From: Candidatus Woesearchaeota archaeon
GTDB taxonomy: Archaea; Nanobdellota; Nanobdellia; Woesearchaeales; UBA525
Reading direction: 5' to 3'
NCBI GenBank assembly: GCA_027371725.1
Contig: DAHXMN010000012.1
Location: 1-7,656 of the forward strand
Length of the DNA stretch: 7,656 nt
The notes beneath the pieces were generated by a model. It worked only from the letters and a program-made list of their open reading frames with translations. It was not told the origin of the DNA and did not search any database. Each line of letters opens with the position of its first letter. Position 1 is the stretch's first letter. The translations under genes were made by a program, and so were the position numbers. Shown piece by piece: positions 1 to 6,227 of this stretch.

Positions 1-877
<877 letters not shown>

Positions 878-881
<4 letters not shown>

Positions 882-1219
882 GCGCTCTGAAGATCATACT
901 CGATTTGGAACGGGACGTTGCCGAGCTTGAGCGTGTAGGTGCCCGGAGAGGTTATCTCGGTCGCCTTGAACCGTTCCTCGTTGAGATGGCTGCCGTTCTT
1001 CGACCCTTCATCGACGAGGCGAAGCGTGTCGTAGAGCGAGAGCATGAGATGTTTCCGGCTGATGCTCCGGTGGCTGTGGCTGAGGATCGATTCGTTGTCC
1101 GGGCCTTCGAGGACGGTGAGCGCGGCAGCCCCCGATTCCTCCTGCCGTCGCAGGAAATAGTCGCCGCTCTTCTTCAGCTCCGCCTTCTTGCCTTCCGGAC
1201 CGATGATGCTGATGCTCAT
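878..1219 (-). CDS. FHA (forkhead-associated) domain protein
   Basis: A stand-alone FHA domain of 113 residues, a fold that binds phosphothreonine peptides. The start is the ATG at 1219, preceded by GGAGG six bases upstream. A TTG four codons earlier is in frame, but the GGAGG lies inside that extension, which argues against it. The two strongest FHA signatures are present: ISRKH (SRKH at residues 54-57) and the SKNGSHLN loop at 73-80, followed by a strand ending in KLGNVPF. The usual N-terminal Gly-Arg reads LRR at about 23-25, so the glycine is lost although an arginine remains. There is no signal peptide or membrane segment, so it should be cytoplasmic. It lies convergent with moxR and shares its stop region, between moxR and the DUF58/VWA pair, suggesting a phosphorylation-dependent adaptor for that system (inference). 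It has its own TATA box and an operator-like palindrome. Confidence 0.85.
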
Positions 1220-1246
1220 GAGTTCCTCCAATCTACACTGATTTAC

Positions 1247-1262
1247 ACTACTGAACAGTGGT
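1247..1262. promoter_or_regulatory. Operator-like palindrome at the FHA transcript start
   Basis: Imperfect 16-bp palindrome ACTACTGAACAGTGGT: 7-base arms around a central AA, with one non-Watson-Crick position. It lies between the FHA TATA box (1269-1276) and its start codon, overlapping the expected start point near 1246. Archaeal repressors often bind here. A TACACT direct repeat (1234-1239 and 1244-1249) adjoins it. The palindrome is visible; the role is inferred. Confidence 0.35.
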
Positions 1263-1268
1263 CAATAT

Positions 1269-1276
1269 TATTTAAA
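1269..1276 (-). promoter_or_regulatory. TATA box of the FHA gene
   Basis: Minus-strand TTTAAATA preceded by AAAAG (BRE-like). It predicts a transcript start near 1246 and a leader of about 27 nt that contains the GGAGG site. Confidence 0.65.
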
Positions 1277-1314
1277 CTTTTCTAACCAAGACTCGAGAAC
1301 GGGAAAGAGGATTG

Positions 1315-1321
1315 AAAAAAA
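1315..1321 (-). terminator. T-run terminator of the CxxC protein gene
   Basis: Seven Ts on the minus strand, in the context CCTTTTTTTCAATCC, beginning 18 nt after the TAA stop of the CxxC-x17-CxxC gene. Plain oligo-T stretches without a strong hairpin are a usual archaeal termination signal. Confidence 0.55.
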
Positions 1322-1338
1322 GGTTATCGGAAAGGGAC

Positions 1339-1545
1339 TTAGAAGTCATCCCTTCTGGGCGGGCGGTGCTTCTGGAAGCAGTCCCTGCAGTAGACGGGGC
1401 GGCCATCGGTCGGCTTGAAGGGGACTTCCGTCTCCTTGCCGCACTCGCTGCACGTCGCCTTGTGCATCTCTCTCGGTCCGCCAAAGCCGCCACGGCTTCC
1501 GCCGCCTGCGCCACCGCGGAATCCACCGCGATCTCCGTATGCCAT
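1339..1545 (-). CDS. Small RGG-rich CxxC-x17-CxxC zinc-binding protein
   Basis: A 68-residue protein with two parts. Residues 4-24 are a low-complexity glycine/arginine stretch with three RGG triplets (R6, R10, R18), as in RGG-box RNA-binding tails. Residues 32-56 form a zinc knuckle with C32, C35, C53 and C56. The spacer between the CxxC pairs is exactly 17 residues, matching the family described as the CxxC-x17-CxxC domain. The tail is basic, then acidic (RPPRRDDF). The start is ATG at 1545 with GGAG nine bases upstream. A TTG three codons earlier is possible but abuts the GGAG too closely. The leader appears long (about 109 nt from the nearest TATA) and carries a 9-bp hairpin. Family function is not established; nucleic-acid or ribosome association is inferred from the RGG and zinc parts. 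A T-run follows the stop. Confidence 0.85.
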   Translation of the reverse strand: MAYGDRGGFRGGAGGGSRGGFGGPREMHKATCSECGKETEVPFKPTDGRPVYCRDCFQKHRPPRRDDF

Positions 1546-1561
1546 GTTACTCAACTCCGTT

Positions 1562-1582
1562 CCGCCGGCTCTCAGCCGACGG
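1562..1582 (-). promoter_or_regulatory. Leader hairpin before the CxxC protein gene
   Basis: On the minus strand, a 9-bp stem (CCGUCGGCU with AGCCGGCGG, one U·G pair) closed by a GAG loop. It ends 7 nt before the GGAG-to-start interval, so folding could control access of the ribosome. Read on the plus strand it is followed by GGTCTTTTC, but no plus-strand gene precedes it, so a leader role is preferred. Confidence 0.45.
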
Positions 1583-1676
1583 GTCTTTTCTCTGTCGCGC
1601 CAGATCCGATTCAGAAAGAGTGCTGGACTGCTTTCCCCATCCTCGCTGGGCTTGACGGAGGCAGAAGCGGTTCCTG

Positions 1677-1684
1677 TTTAAAAA
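1677..1684 (-). promoter_or_regulatory. Probable TATA box of the CxxC protein gene
   Basis: Minus-strand TTTTTAAA, the nearest TATA-like sequence upstream of the gene; it predicts a start near 1654. The plus strand reads TTTAAAAA, so the box could also serve a plus-strand transcript through the structured element at 1757-1878. Confidence 0.45.
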
Positions 1685-1756
1685 TCTGCGCTTTCACCCG
1701 CCGGAGCGCGTCCGCCGACGGGAAACGGAGAGAGGCAATCGTCTCTGTAACTGCCC

Positions 1757-1878
1757 GCATCATCGCCCCCTTGGCACGATTTCCGGGCGCGAACATGGCC
1801 TTTTTTCTAGGCCATGATCGTGAGCGCCCGACAAGACCCCGCACCGGAGGGAGGACAGCTAGGCCGGGGCGATGATGC
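1757..1878 (-). ncRNA. Candidate structured ncRNA, copy 1 (unrecognised family)
   Basis: The region is closed by a perfect 13-bp inverted repeat (1757-1769 with 1866-1878). Inside it, in minus-strand sense, are a block CTCCCTCCGGTGCG, then CTTG (pairing with CAAG), then a stem CGCCC/GGGCG around a 7-bp apical hairpin (1794-1800 with 1810-1816, 9-nt loop). The hexamer at 1775-1780 (CACGAT on the plus strand) is fully complementary to ATCGTG at 1817-1822, allowing a pseudoknot or switch. A related copy lies at 6487-6630 with a different but still paired terminal stem. Strand is uncertain. Minus is preferred because most changes between copies keep a G·U pair in that sense, and because the palindromic TATA at 1915-1922 could start a minus transcript near 1892. 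No coding frame explains it. It does not match tRNA, 5S, SRP or RNase P RNA as I know them. Confidence 0.5.
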
Positions 1879-1914
1879 CACGTTCTGTCGTCTCTTTTCG
1901 CCATCATCTAAACC

Positions 1915-1922
1915 TTTATAAA
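1915..1922 (+). promoter_or_regulatory. TATA box of the DUF58-VWA operon, possibly bidirectional
   Basis: TTTATAAA, placing a start near 1944 and an 18-nt leader containing GGAG and GGTGAGG before the ATG at 1962. The octamer is its own reverse complement, so it may also start a minus-strand transcript near 1892 into the structured element at 1757-1878. Confidence 0.7.
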
Positions 1923-1961
1923 CACGTTTTCTCGTGGAGAACGGAAAGGAGTGGTGAGGCA

Positions 1962-2864
1962 ATGCCGGTCAAGCAGCTCGATCTCGATCTCGTCCCGCAG
2001 CTCCGCAAGGTGGACATCGCCGCGAAGCGCCGGGTGCTGAGCCGCGTCCTGGAAGGCAGCTGGACCGCGCTCCTCAAGGGGAGGGGCATGGAGTTCGCCG
2101 GGTTCCGCCAGTACACGTACGGCGACGACGCGAGCAAGATCGACTGGAACGCGACGCTCCGCGCCAAGGAGGTGCTGGTACGCGAGTTCGAGGAGTACAA
2201 GACCGTGAACGTCTTCTTCCTGCTCGACGTGAGCGACTCGATGCTCTTCTCCAGCACGGCCAAGCTGAAGTGCGAGTACGCCGCCGACGTATTGTTCAAC
2301 CTCGCCACCGCGATCGTCGACGCGGGCGATTCCGTCGGCTACGCGCTGTTCAGCGACCGGATCGTGGCGAAGCAGTTCCCCGGCCTCGGCCGCGAGGTGA
2401 TCTACCGCATGGCGCAGGACCTCTCCGACGGCAAGAACTACGGGGGGAGGAGCGACTTCAAGCAGGTGATGGCCCTCGTCAACGGCCTCCTGCACCAGCG
2501 CAGCCTCATCGTCATCATCAGCGACTTCATCGGGCTGCCGGACGGCTGGGAACGCTACGTCCGGATGTTCTCGATGCAGTACGACCTCATCGGCATCATG
2601 GTCCGCGACCCGCGCGACGCCGAACTGCCCGACCGGGGGATCCAGGTCCTCGTCGCCAGCCCCGACGGCTCAGGGGAGAAGCTCCTCATCGACCTGAAGC
2701 AGTACGCCGCCCTCTACAAGGAGGAGGCCGGACGCGAGGAGCGGTACGTGCAGAACACGTTCGAGAAGGCGAAGGCGGGCTTCCTCCGGATCAGCACCGC
2801 CGAGGAGCCGTTCGACACGCTCACCGGGTACTTCCGGAAGCGGTCGAAGATCATCAGGGGATAA
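1962..2864 (+). CDS. DUF58 domain protein with degenerate VWA fold
   Basis: A soluble 300-aa protein of the DUF58 family, the standard partner of MoxR ATPases. The family signature spans residues 41-67: GMEFAGFRQYTYGDDA, then IDWNATLR. Next comes a VWA-like core whose first strand ends in the metal-site motif D89-V-S-D-S93, with a later strand VIISDF at about 184-189. Length and order are typical. The start is the ATG at 1962, supported by GGTGAGG just upstream and by the TATA box at 1915-1922. The frame is open for 30 more codons upstream, but that stretch includes the promoter. The stop is 2 nt before the VWA start, so both are co-transcribed. Family knowledge suggests MoxR acts on this protein and on the VWA protein in assembling or activating a membrane-associated complex. 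The substrate is unknown, and no protease, lipoprotein or transglutaminase gene of this system is visible here. Confidence 0.92.
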   Translation: MPVKQLDLDLVPQLRKVDIAAKRRVLSRVLEGSWTALLKGRGMEFAGFRQYTYGDDASKIDWNATLRAKEVLVREFEEYKTVNVFFLLDVSDSMLFSSTAKLKCEYAADVLFNLATAIVDAGDSVGYALFSDRIVAKQFPGLGREVIYRMAQDLSDGKNYGGRSDFKQVMALVNGLLHQRSLIVIISDFIGLPDGWERYVRMFSMQYDLIGIMVRDPRDAELPDRGIQVLVASPDGSGEKLLIDLKQYAALYKEEAGREERYVQNTFEKAKAGFLRISTAEEPFDTLTGYFRKRSKIIRG

Positions 2865-2866
2865 TC

Positions 2867-3826
2867 ATGATCCAGTTCACGTTCCAGAACAGCCAGGACC
2901 TCTGGTTCCTCCTCGCCCTGCCGCTCCTCTTCCTCGCGCACTTCTACTTCCTCCGCCACGCGAAGCGCCAGGCGCTCGCCTTCGCGAACTTCCGCGCCCT
3001 GAAAAGGGTCACGGGCACGAACCTCATCACCCGCAACTACCTGCTCCTCGTCCTGCGGCTCGTCGCGCTCCTCCTCCTCATCCTCGCGGTGAGCGGTACC
3101 ACCCTCTGGTACACGGGGAAGAGCAACAGGAACGACTTCGTGGTGGCGATCGACACCTCCGCCTCGATGTCCGCGCAGGACGTCCGGCCGACGAGGATCG
3201 ACGCGGCGAAGAGCGACGCGCAACTCTTCATCGACTCGCTCGACAGCGAGACGGACGTCGGCGTCGTCTCCTTCGCCGGCGTCTCGCTCATCGAGACCGT
3301 GCCGATCCAGGACAAGGCGAAGGTCAAGTCCATCATCAGCGGGATCCAGCTCCAGGAGACGGGAGGCACGGACATCCCCGCCGCGATCATCACCAGCACG
3401 AACCTGCTCCTCGACGGCTCGAAAGGGCGCTCGATCATCCTGATCACGGACGGCAGCAACACCATCGAGACGTTCCTCGATTCGTCGATGCAGCGCGCCG
3501 TCCAGTACGCGCAGGAGCACCACGTCGCCGTCGACGCCATCGGCATCGGCACCAACGAGGGGCCGATCGGCTACCTTCCCACGTACTACAACGTCAGCTC
3601 GGTCTACAACGGGGACAACCTCAAGCAGATCGCGAACGCGACCGGCGGCGTCTACGCGCACGCGGACAGCAGCGACCAATTGCTCGCCGCCTTCCAGAAG
3701 ATATCCGACAACACGAACGAGCAGCTCCTGCAACGGGACCTGCGCGCGCCGCTCCTCCTCGCAGCCCTCATCCTCATCTTCGCGGAATGGATACTCGCGA
3801 ACACGCGGTTCCGCGTGCTGCCGTGA
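2867..3826 (+). CDS. Membrane-anchored VWA domain protein, BatA-like
   Basis: A 319-aa BatA-type protein. An N-terminal hydrophobic helix (about 11-29) and a second one (about 57-79) flank a basic segment. A VWA domain covers roughly 89-282, and a third helix (about 294-311) anchors the C-terminus. A complete metal-ion-dependent adhesion site is present: D96-T-S98-A-S100, the threonine of TGGTD at T168, and D195 in ITDGSN. It should therefore bind a divalent metal and a protein ligand, unlike the degenerate DUF58 partner. The topology matches BatA: one soluble domain between membrane segments. The ATG at 2867 lies 2 nt after the DUF58 stop and is preceded by AGGGGAT. The stop is TGA. There is no BatB-like second VWA gene or TPR gene downstream; the next gene has its own promoter, so this operon is short. 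The ligand is unknown. Confidence 0.93.
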   Translation: MIQFTFQNSQDLWFLLALPLLFLAHFYFLRHAKRQALAFANFRALKRVTGTNLITRNYLLLVLRLVALLLLILAVSGTTLWYTGKSNRNDFVVAIDTSASMSAQDVRPTRIDAAKSDAQLFIDSLDSETDVGVVSFAGVSLIETVPIQDKAKVKSIISGIQLQETGGTDIPAAIITSTNLLLDGSKGRSIILITDGSNTIETFLDSSMQRAVQYAQEHHVAVDAIGIGTNEGPIGYLPTYYNVSSVYNGDNLKQIANATGGVYAHADSSDQLLAAFQKISDNTNEQLLQRDLRAPLLLAALILIFAEWILANTRFRVLP

Positions 3827-3869
3827 CGGGGCGTCCGGCTTCAGGAAACCCCCTCTTAAAAACCAAAGA

Positions 3870-3877
3870 TTTATAAA
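3870..3877 (+). promoter_or_regulatory. TATA box of the 187-aa gene (leaderless)
   Basis: TTTATAAA centred about 26 bp before the ATG at 3900, so transcription should start at or within a base or two of the start codon. No ribosome-binding site of useful strength is present. Confidence 0.7.
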
Positions 3878-3899
3878 ATATTCACTCTTCAAGAGTAGT

Positions 3900-4463
3900 A
3901 TGGATGATGAAATAATCACTTATGGCAGGGCCGCTTTGCCTGGAACGGAATACTCCGGGATCGTGATTACGGATACGTCCAGAAGATTAGACTCGCTGTT
4001 CGGATTTAATTATCTCCATAAAGTTCTCTTCTATCATCGAAAGTTGCGCGCAAGAACCCTGACCGTCGACGACATCGACGAGCCGGAACTCTTCAGGCAC
4101 AGTCGAGCCATCCTTGCCGTTTCTCAATCTCCCGTCTTAGGAATCACCGGAAAAATAGCCATCCCTGTATCGAGAGAGGTGGATCGCAATTTCAGACATG
4201 CGATGACCTTCATGGCTGCGTCTCGCGAATCAGAAAGAGTCGTCGAGCATTTCTATGATCTTGCGAAAACGGTCGGTTTCTTCTTCGCTTTACCGTATGA
4301 GGAGGCTATACGCGCAAAGGGCGGGATCGGCAGGCTTGATGCGGAGAAAGCGATCGAAGAAGGCTATGCCTTGGCCGGAACGACTACGCTGGTTGACGGT
4401 AATCCATTACGGATGCTCGAAGTATCCGACCAGTTCTGCCCGCTTGAGAAACGAATCATCTAG
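3900..4463 (+). CDS. Unrecognised 187-aa protein
   Basis: I do not recognise a family. The protein is soluble with no signal peptide or clear membrane helix. The N-terminal half alternates strands and basic residues (VLFYHRKLRARTLTV about 42-56), then has acidic DDIDEPELF. The middle is IAIPVSREVDRNFRHAMTF (87-104). A hydrophobic patch TVGFFFALPYEEAI lies at 124-137, and TTTLVDGNPLRMLEV at 161-175. It has a single cysteine (C180), so it is not a zinc-binding protein. The start is set by the TATA box 26 bp upstream, implying a leaderless mRNA. It looks visibly more AT-rich and less C-ending in codon choice than the DUF58 and VWA genes before it, suggesting a separate origin. Its TAG stop shares a CTAG with the minus-strand stop of the peptide remnant at 4460-4501. 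Confidence 0.8.
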   Translation: MDDEIITYGRAALPGTEYSGIVITDTSRRLDSLFGFNYLHKVLFYHRKLRARTLTVDDIDEPELFRHSRAILAVSQSPVLGITGKIAIPVSREVDRNFRHAMTFMAASRESERVVEHFYDLAKTVGFFFALPYEEAIRAKGGIGRLDAEKAIEEGYALAGTTTLVDGNPLRMLEVSDQFCPLEKRII

Positions 4464-4501
4464 AGGTCCTCGAAGCTCCTTATCGGGAGTTCGTTGATCT
4501 C
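4460..4501 (-). pseudogene. Duplicated C-terminal tail of the zinc-ribbon gene, behind the MFS stop
   Basis: Directly after the TGA of the MFS gene, in the same frame, the minus strand encodes EINELPIRSFEDL and then TAG. The zinc-ribbon gene at 5750-6022 ends EINDLPIRSFEDL and TAG. Over these 13 codons there are 10 nucleotide differences: nine are synonymous, and the tenth gives Glu for Asp. The MFS TGA aligns with TGG (Trp77) in the zinc-ribbon gene. Homology fades outside this span on both sides. It may be a fusion tail recently cut off by a TGG-to-TGA change, a remnant of a paralogue, or a tail reached by readthrough. Confidence 0.55.
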
Positions 4502-5683
4502 TCAGATGACGTGCGTCTTCCGCAGGACGAGCAGCAGCGGCACGCAGAGGACGAGCACGGTCACGCCGACAACCGTCAGGGTCTGGACGAGTGTGTAGGC
4601 ATCCGCCATCAGGCCGACGAACGGGATGATGAGCGCGTAGACGAGCCGCTCGCCGAGGCTCTCCACCGAGAGGATGGTCGCGCGGATGTCGCTCGTCGTC
4701 ATCTCGTTGAGATAGTCCGAGACTACCACTTTCGAGAACCCTCTGACGAATTGCTGCAGGAACGCGAAGCTGAAACTGAAGAGCCAGATGAAGTTGCTCA
4801 TCAGGAGATAGCTTCCTCCGACGAGGACGATGAGCATGGCGAGCGAGAATTGTTTGCCGAGCGCCGCCTCGACCTTGTGCGCGTACTGCGAGCTGAGCGC
4901 GGCGACGAGCTGGAACGAGGCGAAGACGACGCCGAAGTAGGCGATCTGGATGCCGGAGAGCTGTAGGTATGGCTGGTAGAGCCAGAGGACCGCGCCGTTG
5001 AACGCGGCGACGACGGACGCGTAGATGATGATCCAACGGACCCGCGGCTGCCGTATCACGGTCTCCTTGATGATGGTCAGGAGGTCGTGGAGATATCCTT
5101 TCTTGACGACGCGCTTATAGTGTTTTGGCTCTTCCATGCTTGCGGAGAGCGGTATCGTGAGGAAGAGGAGCGGCGCCATGGCGAAGAACGTCCAGCGGTA
5201 ATTGGTCACGCCGAGGAAGCCGCCCGCGATGTTCGCTACGGCGTCGGAGAGAAGGTAGAGGAACATCGCGTGCCCCCATATCCGTTTGTATGCGTGTTCT
5301 TCGCCGAGGCCCTTGAGGGTGTCATAGACGATCGCCGCGTCCGTGCCGCTCTGGAGCGAGATGCCGACCGCCCAGAGGAGCTCCGCGACCAGGAACATGG
5401 CGAAGCCGTCGCCCAGCCCATAGATGACCACGCTGACGAACATGAAGAGTCCGGCGTATGCGAGGGTCTGCTTCCGTCCTATCCTGTCGGCGAGATACCC
5501 TGTAGGAACCTCGAGCAGCACGACCGCGATGGAGAAGAGCGTCTGCAAGAGCATGATCTGCGTCATGCTCAGTCCGTTCTGCTGCCAGAAAAGGACGATG
5601 ACTGGGACGAAGAAGGCCGCGCCGCTGCACGCCTTGACTGCGTAGAACTTCCAGATGTTGCTGCGAAGCCGCTCGTCTGTCAT
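4502..5683 (-). CDS. Major facilitator superfamily transporter
   Basis: A 393-aa integral membrane protein with about 12 hydrophobic segments, of the size of small-molecule or drug exporters of the MFS. The loop between helices 2 and 3 carries the MFS motif A, GYLADRIGRK at residues 62-71, including the conserved Asp66 and Arg70. A longer charged loop (about 185-210, EEPKHYKRVVKKGYLHD) separates the two six-helix halves. The start is the ATG at 5683, with AAGGGG upstream and a TATA box centred 25 bp away, so the transcript probably begins at or very near the ATG. Substrate cannot be told from sequence; export is suggested by the motif and length only. The TGA stop is followed in frame by 13 codons and a TAG that match the tail of the neighbouring zinc-ribbon gene, so a 407-residue form is conceivable by readthrough. 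Confidence 0.92.
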   Translation of the reverse strand: MTDERLRSNIWKFYAVKACSGAAFFVPVIVLFWQQNGLSMTQIMLLQTLFSIAVVLLEVPTGYLADRIGRKQTLAYAGLFMFVSVVIYGLGDGFAMFLVAELLWAVGISLQSGTDAAIVYDTLKGLGEEHAYKRIWGHAMFLYLLSDAVANIAGGFLGVTNYRWTFFAMAPLLFLTIPLSASMEEPKHYKRVVKKGYLHDLLTIIKETVIRQPRVRWIIIYASVVAAFNGAVLWLYQPYLQLSGIQIAYFGVVFASFQLVAALSSQYAHKVEAALGKQFSLAMLIVLVGGSYLLMSNFIWLFSFSFAFLQQFVRGFSKVVVSDYLNEMTTSDIRATILSVESLGERLVYALIIPFVGLMADAYTLVQTLTVVGVTVLVLCVPLLLVLRKTHVI

Positions 5684-5703
5684 CCGGCCCCTTTCCTCGG
5701 ACG

Positions 5704-5712
5704 ATTAATAAA
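5704..5712 (-). promoter_or_regulatory. TATA box of the MFS gene
   Basis: Minus-strand TTTATTAAT, centred 25 bp before the ATG at 5683. It lies in the 66-bp gap after the zinc-ribbon gene, so MFS can be transcribed on its own. A small hairpin (5723-5727 with 5732-5736, four-base loop) sits just upstream and may end the zinc-ribbon transcript. Confidence 0.6.
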
Positions 5713-5749
5713 GGTTTCTCGCAACGATTCGTCGTTTTTCCGGAATTTC

Positions 5750-6022
5750 CTACAAATCCTCGAAGCTCCGGATCGGCAAGTCATTTATCTCCCATGCCTT
5801 CTTCCAGCTGACGGGGCCGCAGTCCATGCAGGTGAAGAACGTGCCGAACTTGCTTTCCTTGATGTCGAGCCAGCCGCCGCAGACGCATTTCAGGTTGATC
5901 TCCTTGCCGGTGTGGCGATGGCAGGTCGGCAGCCCCTGCCCGTTCTTCACGGTCGCCTGGTTGCCGCAGAACGGGCACTGGATCTCCTGCGACTGGCCGT
6001 ACACCTTGCGCCCGCGCATCAT
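5750..6022 (-). CDS. Small double zinc-ribbon protein, topoisomerase-finger-like
   Basis: A 90-aa soluble protein with two zinc sites. The first uses C16, C19 (CPFCG) and C34-H-R-H37. The second uses C46, C48 (CVCG) and C65, C68 (CMDCG), with KFGTFFTC resembling the C4 fingers at the end of type IA DNA topoisomerases, where Gly-x-Phe-Phe precedes the third ligand. Nucleic-acid binding is therefore likely but unproven. The C-terminal tail AWEINDLPIRSFEDL is repeated after the MFS stop (4460-4501). Two ATGs are adjacent (6022 and 6019). The TATA box 26 bp upstream of 6022 and the lack of a ribosome site favour a leaderless mRNA starting at 6022. It lies upstream of MFS on the same strand and is divergent from the 74-aa membrane protein. 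I do not know a named family for the full protein. Confidence 0.85.
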   Translation of the reverse strand: MMRGRKVYGQSQEIQCPFCGNQATVKNGQGLPTCHRHTGKEINLKCVCGGWLDIKESKFGTFFTCMDCGPVSWKKAWEINDLPIRSFEDL

Positions 6023-6044
6023 GCCGTGCGGTCTTCAGCGCCTC

Positions 6045-6052
6045 ATTATAAA
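6045..6052 (-). promoter_or_regulatory. TATA box of the zinc-ribbon gene (leaderless)
   Basis: Minus-strand TTTATAAT, centred about 26 bp before the ATG at 6022. The start point should coincide with the start codon. Confidence 0.7.
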
Positions 6053-6087
6053 TATTGCAGTTCCGGGGACGCTGTCCGGGGCATCCT

Positions 6088-6171
6088 TCGCGGCCGGGTA
6101 AGTAGAAAGTTCTCGCTTGCGCTCGGGTCACCGGCTGCTCGCGTATCTCACTTTCCACTTACCCCTCGCGG
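6088..6171. repeat. MITE-like inverted-repeat element between divergent promoters
   Basis: Arms of 15 bp (6096-6110 and 6150-6164, GGGTAAGTAGAAAGT with ACTTTCCACTTACCC) pair at 14 of 15 positions around a 39-nt centre. A 6-bp direct repeat TCGCGG flanks it (6088-6093 and 6166-6171), like a target-site duplication. It lies between two outward-facing TATA boxes (6045-6052 and 6180-6187), so neither neighbour's mRNA should include it. It has no coding content. It may be a small non-autonomous element, a cruciform regulatory site, or an RNA hairpin. Confidence 0.5.
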
Positions 6172-6179
6172 TCAGAATA

Positions 6180-6187
6180 TTTTTAAA
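6180..6187 (+). promoter_or_regulatory. TATA box of the 74-aa membrane protein gene
   Basis: TTTTTAAA in the context GAATATTTTTAAAC. It predicts a start near 6209 and a leader of about 19 nt containing GGGTGG before the ATG at 6228. Confidence 0.65.
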
Positions 6188-6227
6188 CTCGGATTCCGCG
6201 GAGGGGGCGAGTCAAAGGGTGGTCAGC

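Noticed and set aside
905..1285. 126-aa plus-strand frame over the FHA gene
   Set aside because: The minus-strand frame has SRKH and SKNG FHA motifs and a ribosome site; this frame has neither motif nor promoter.
1312..1907. Long frames of both strands across 1312-1907
   Set aside because: The plus frame runs through the CxxC gene and the structured element; the minus frame (1611-1907) lies over the same element. Paired stems, not codons, explain the conservation with 6487-6630.
2714..3919. 401-aa open frame on the minus strand
   Set aside because: It lies opposite the VWA gene and the end of DUF58, is packed with Arg, Glu, Asp and Val, and has no start signals. It is a shadow caused by high GC and biased codon use.
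4502..4504. Genome-wide recoding of TGA as tryptophan
   Set aside because: TGA also ends the VWA gene and the 74-aa gene; reading through the latter would cross a T9 terminator and the structured element. A local mutation or readthrough is more likely.
6062..6081. TCCGGGG direct repeat (6062-6068 and 6075-6081)
   Set aside because: It is a 7-mer in GC-rich sequence, expected by chance, with no link to a promoter element.
6096..6164. CRISPR repeat or tRNA gene
   Set aside because: There is only one inverted-repeat unit and no spacer series, and no cloverleaf or TψC-loop sequence fits.
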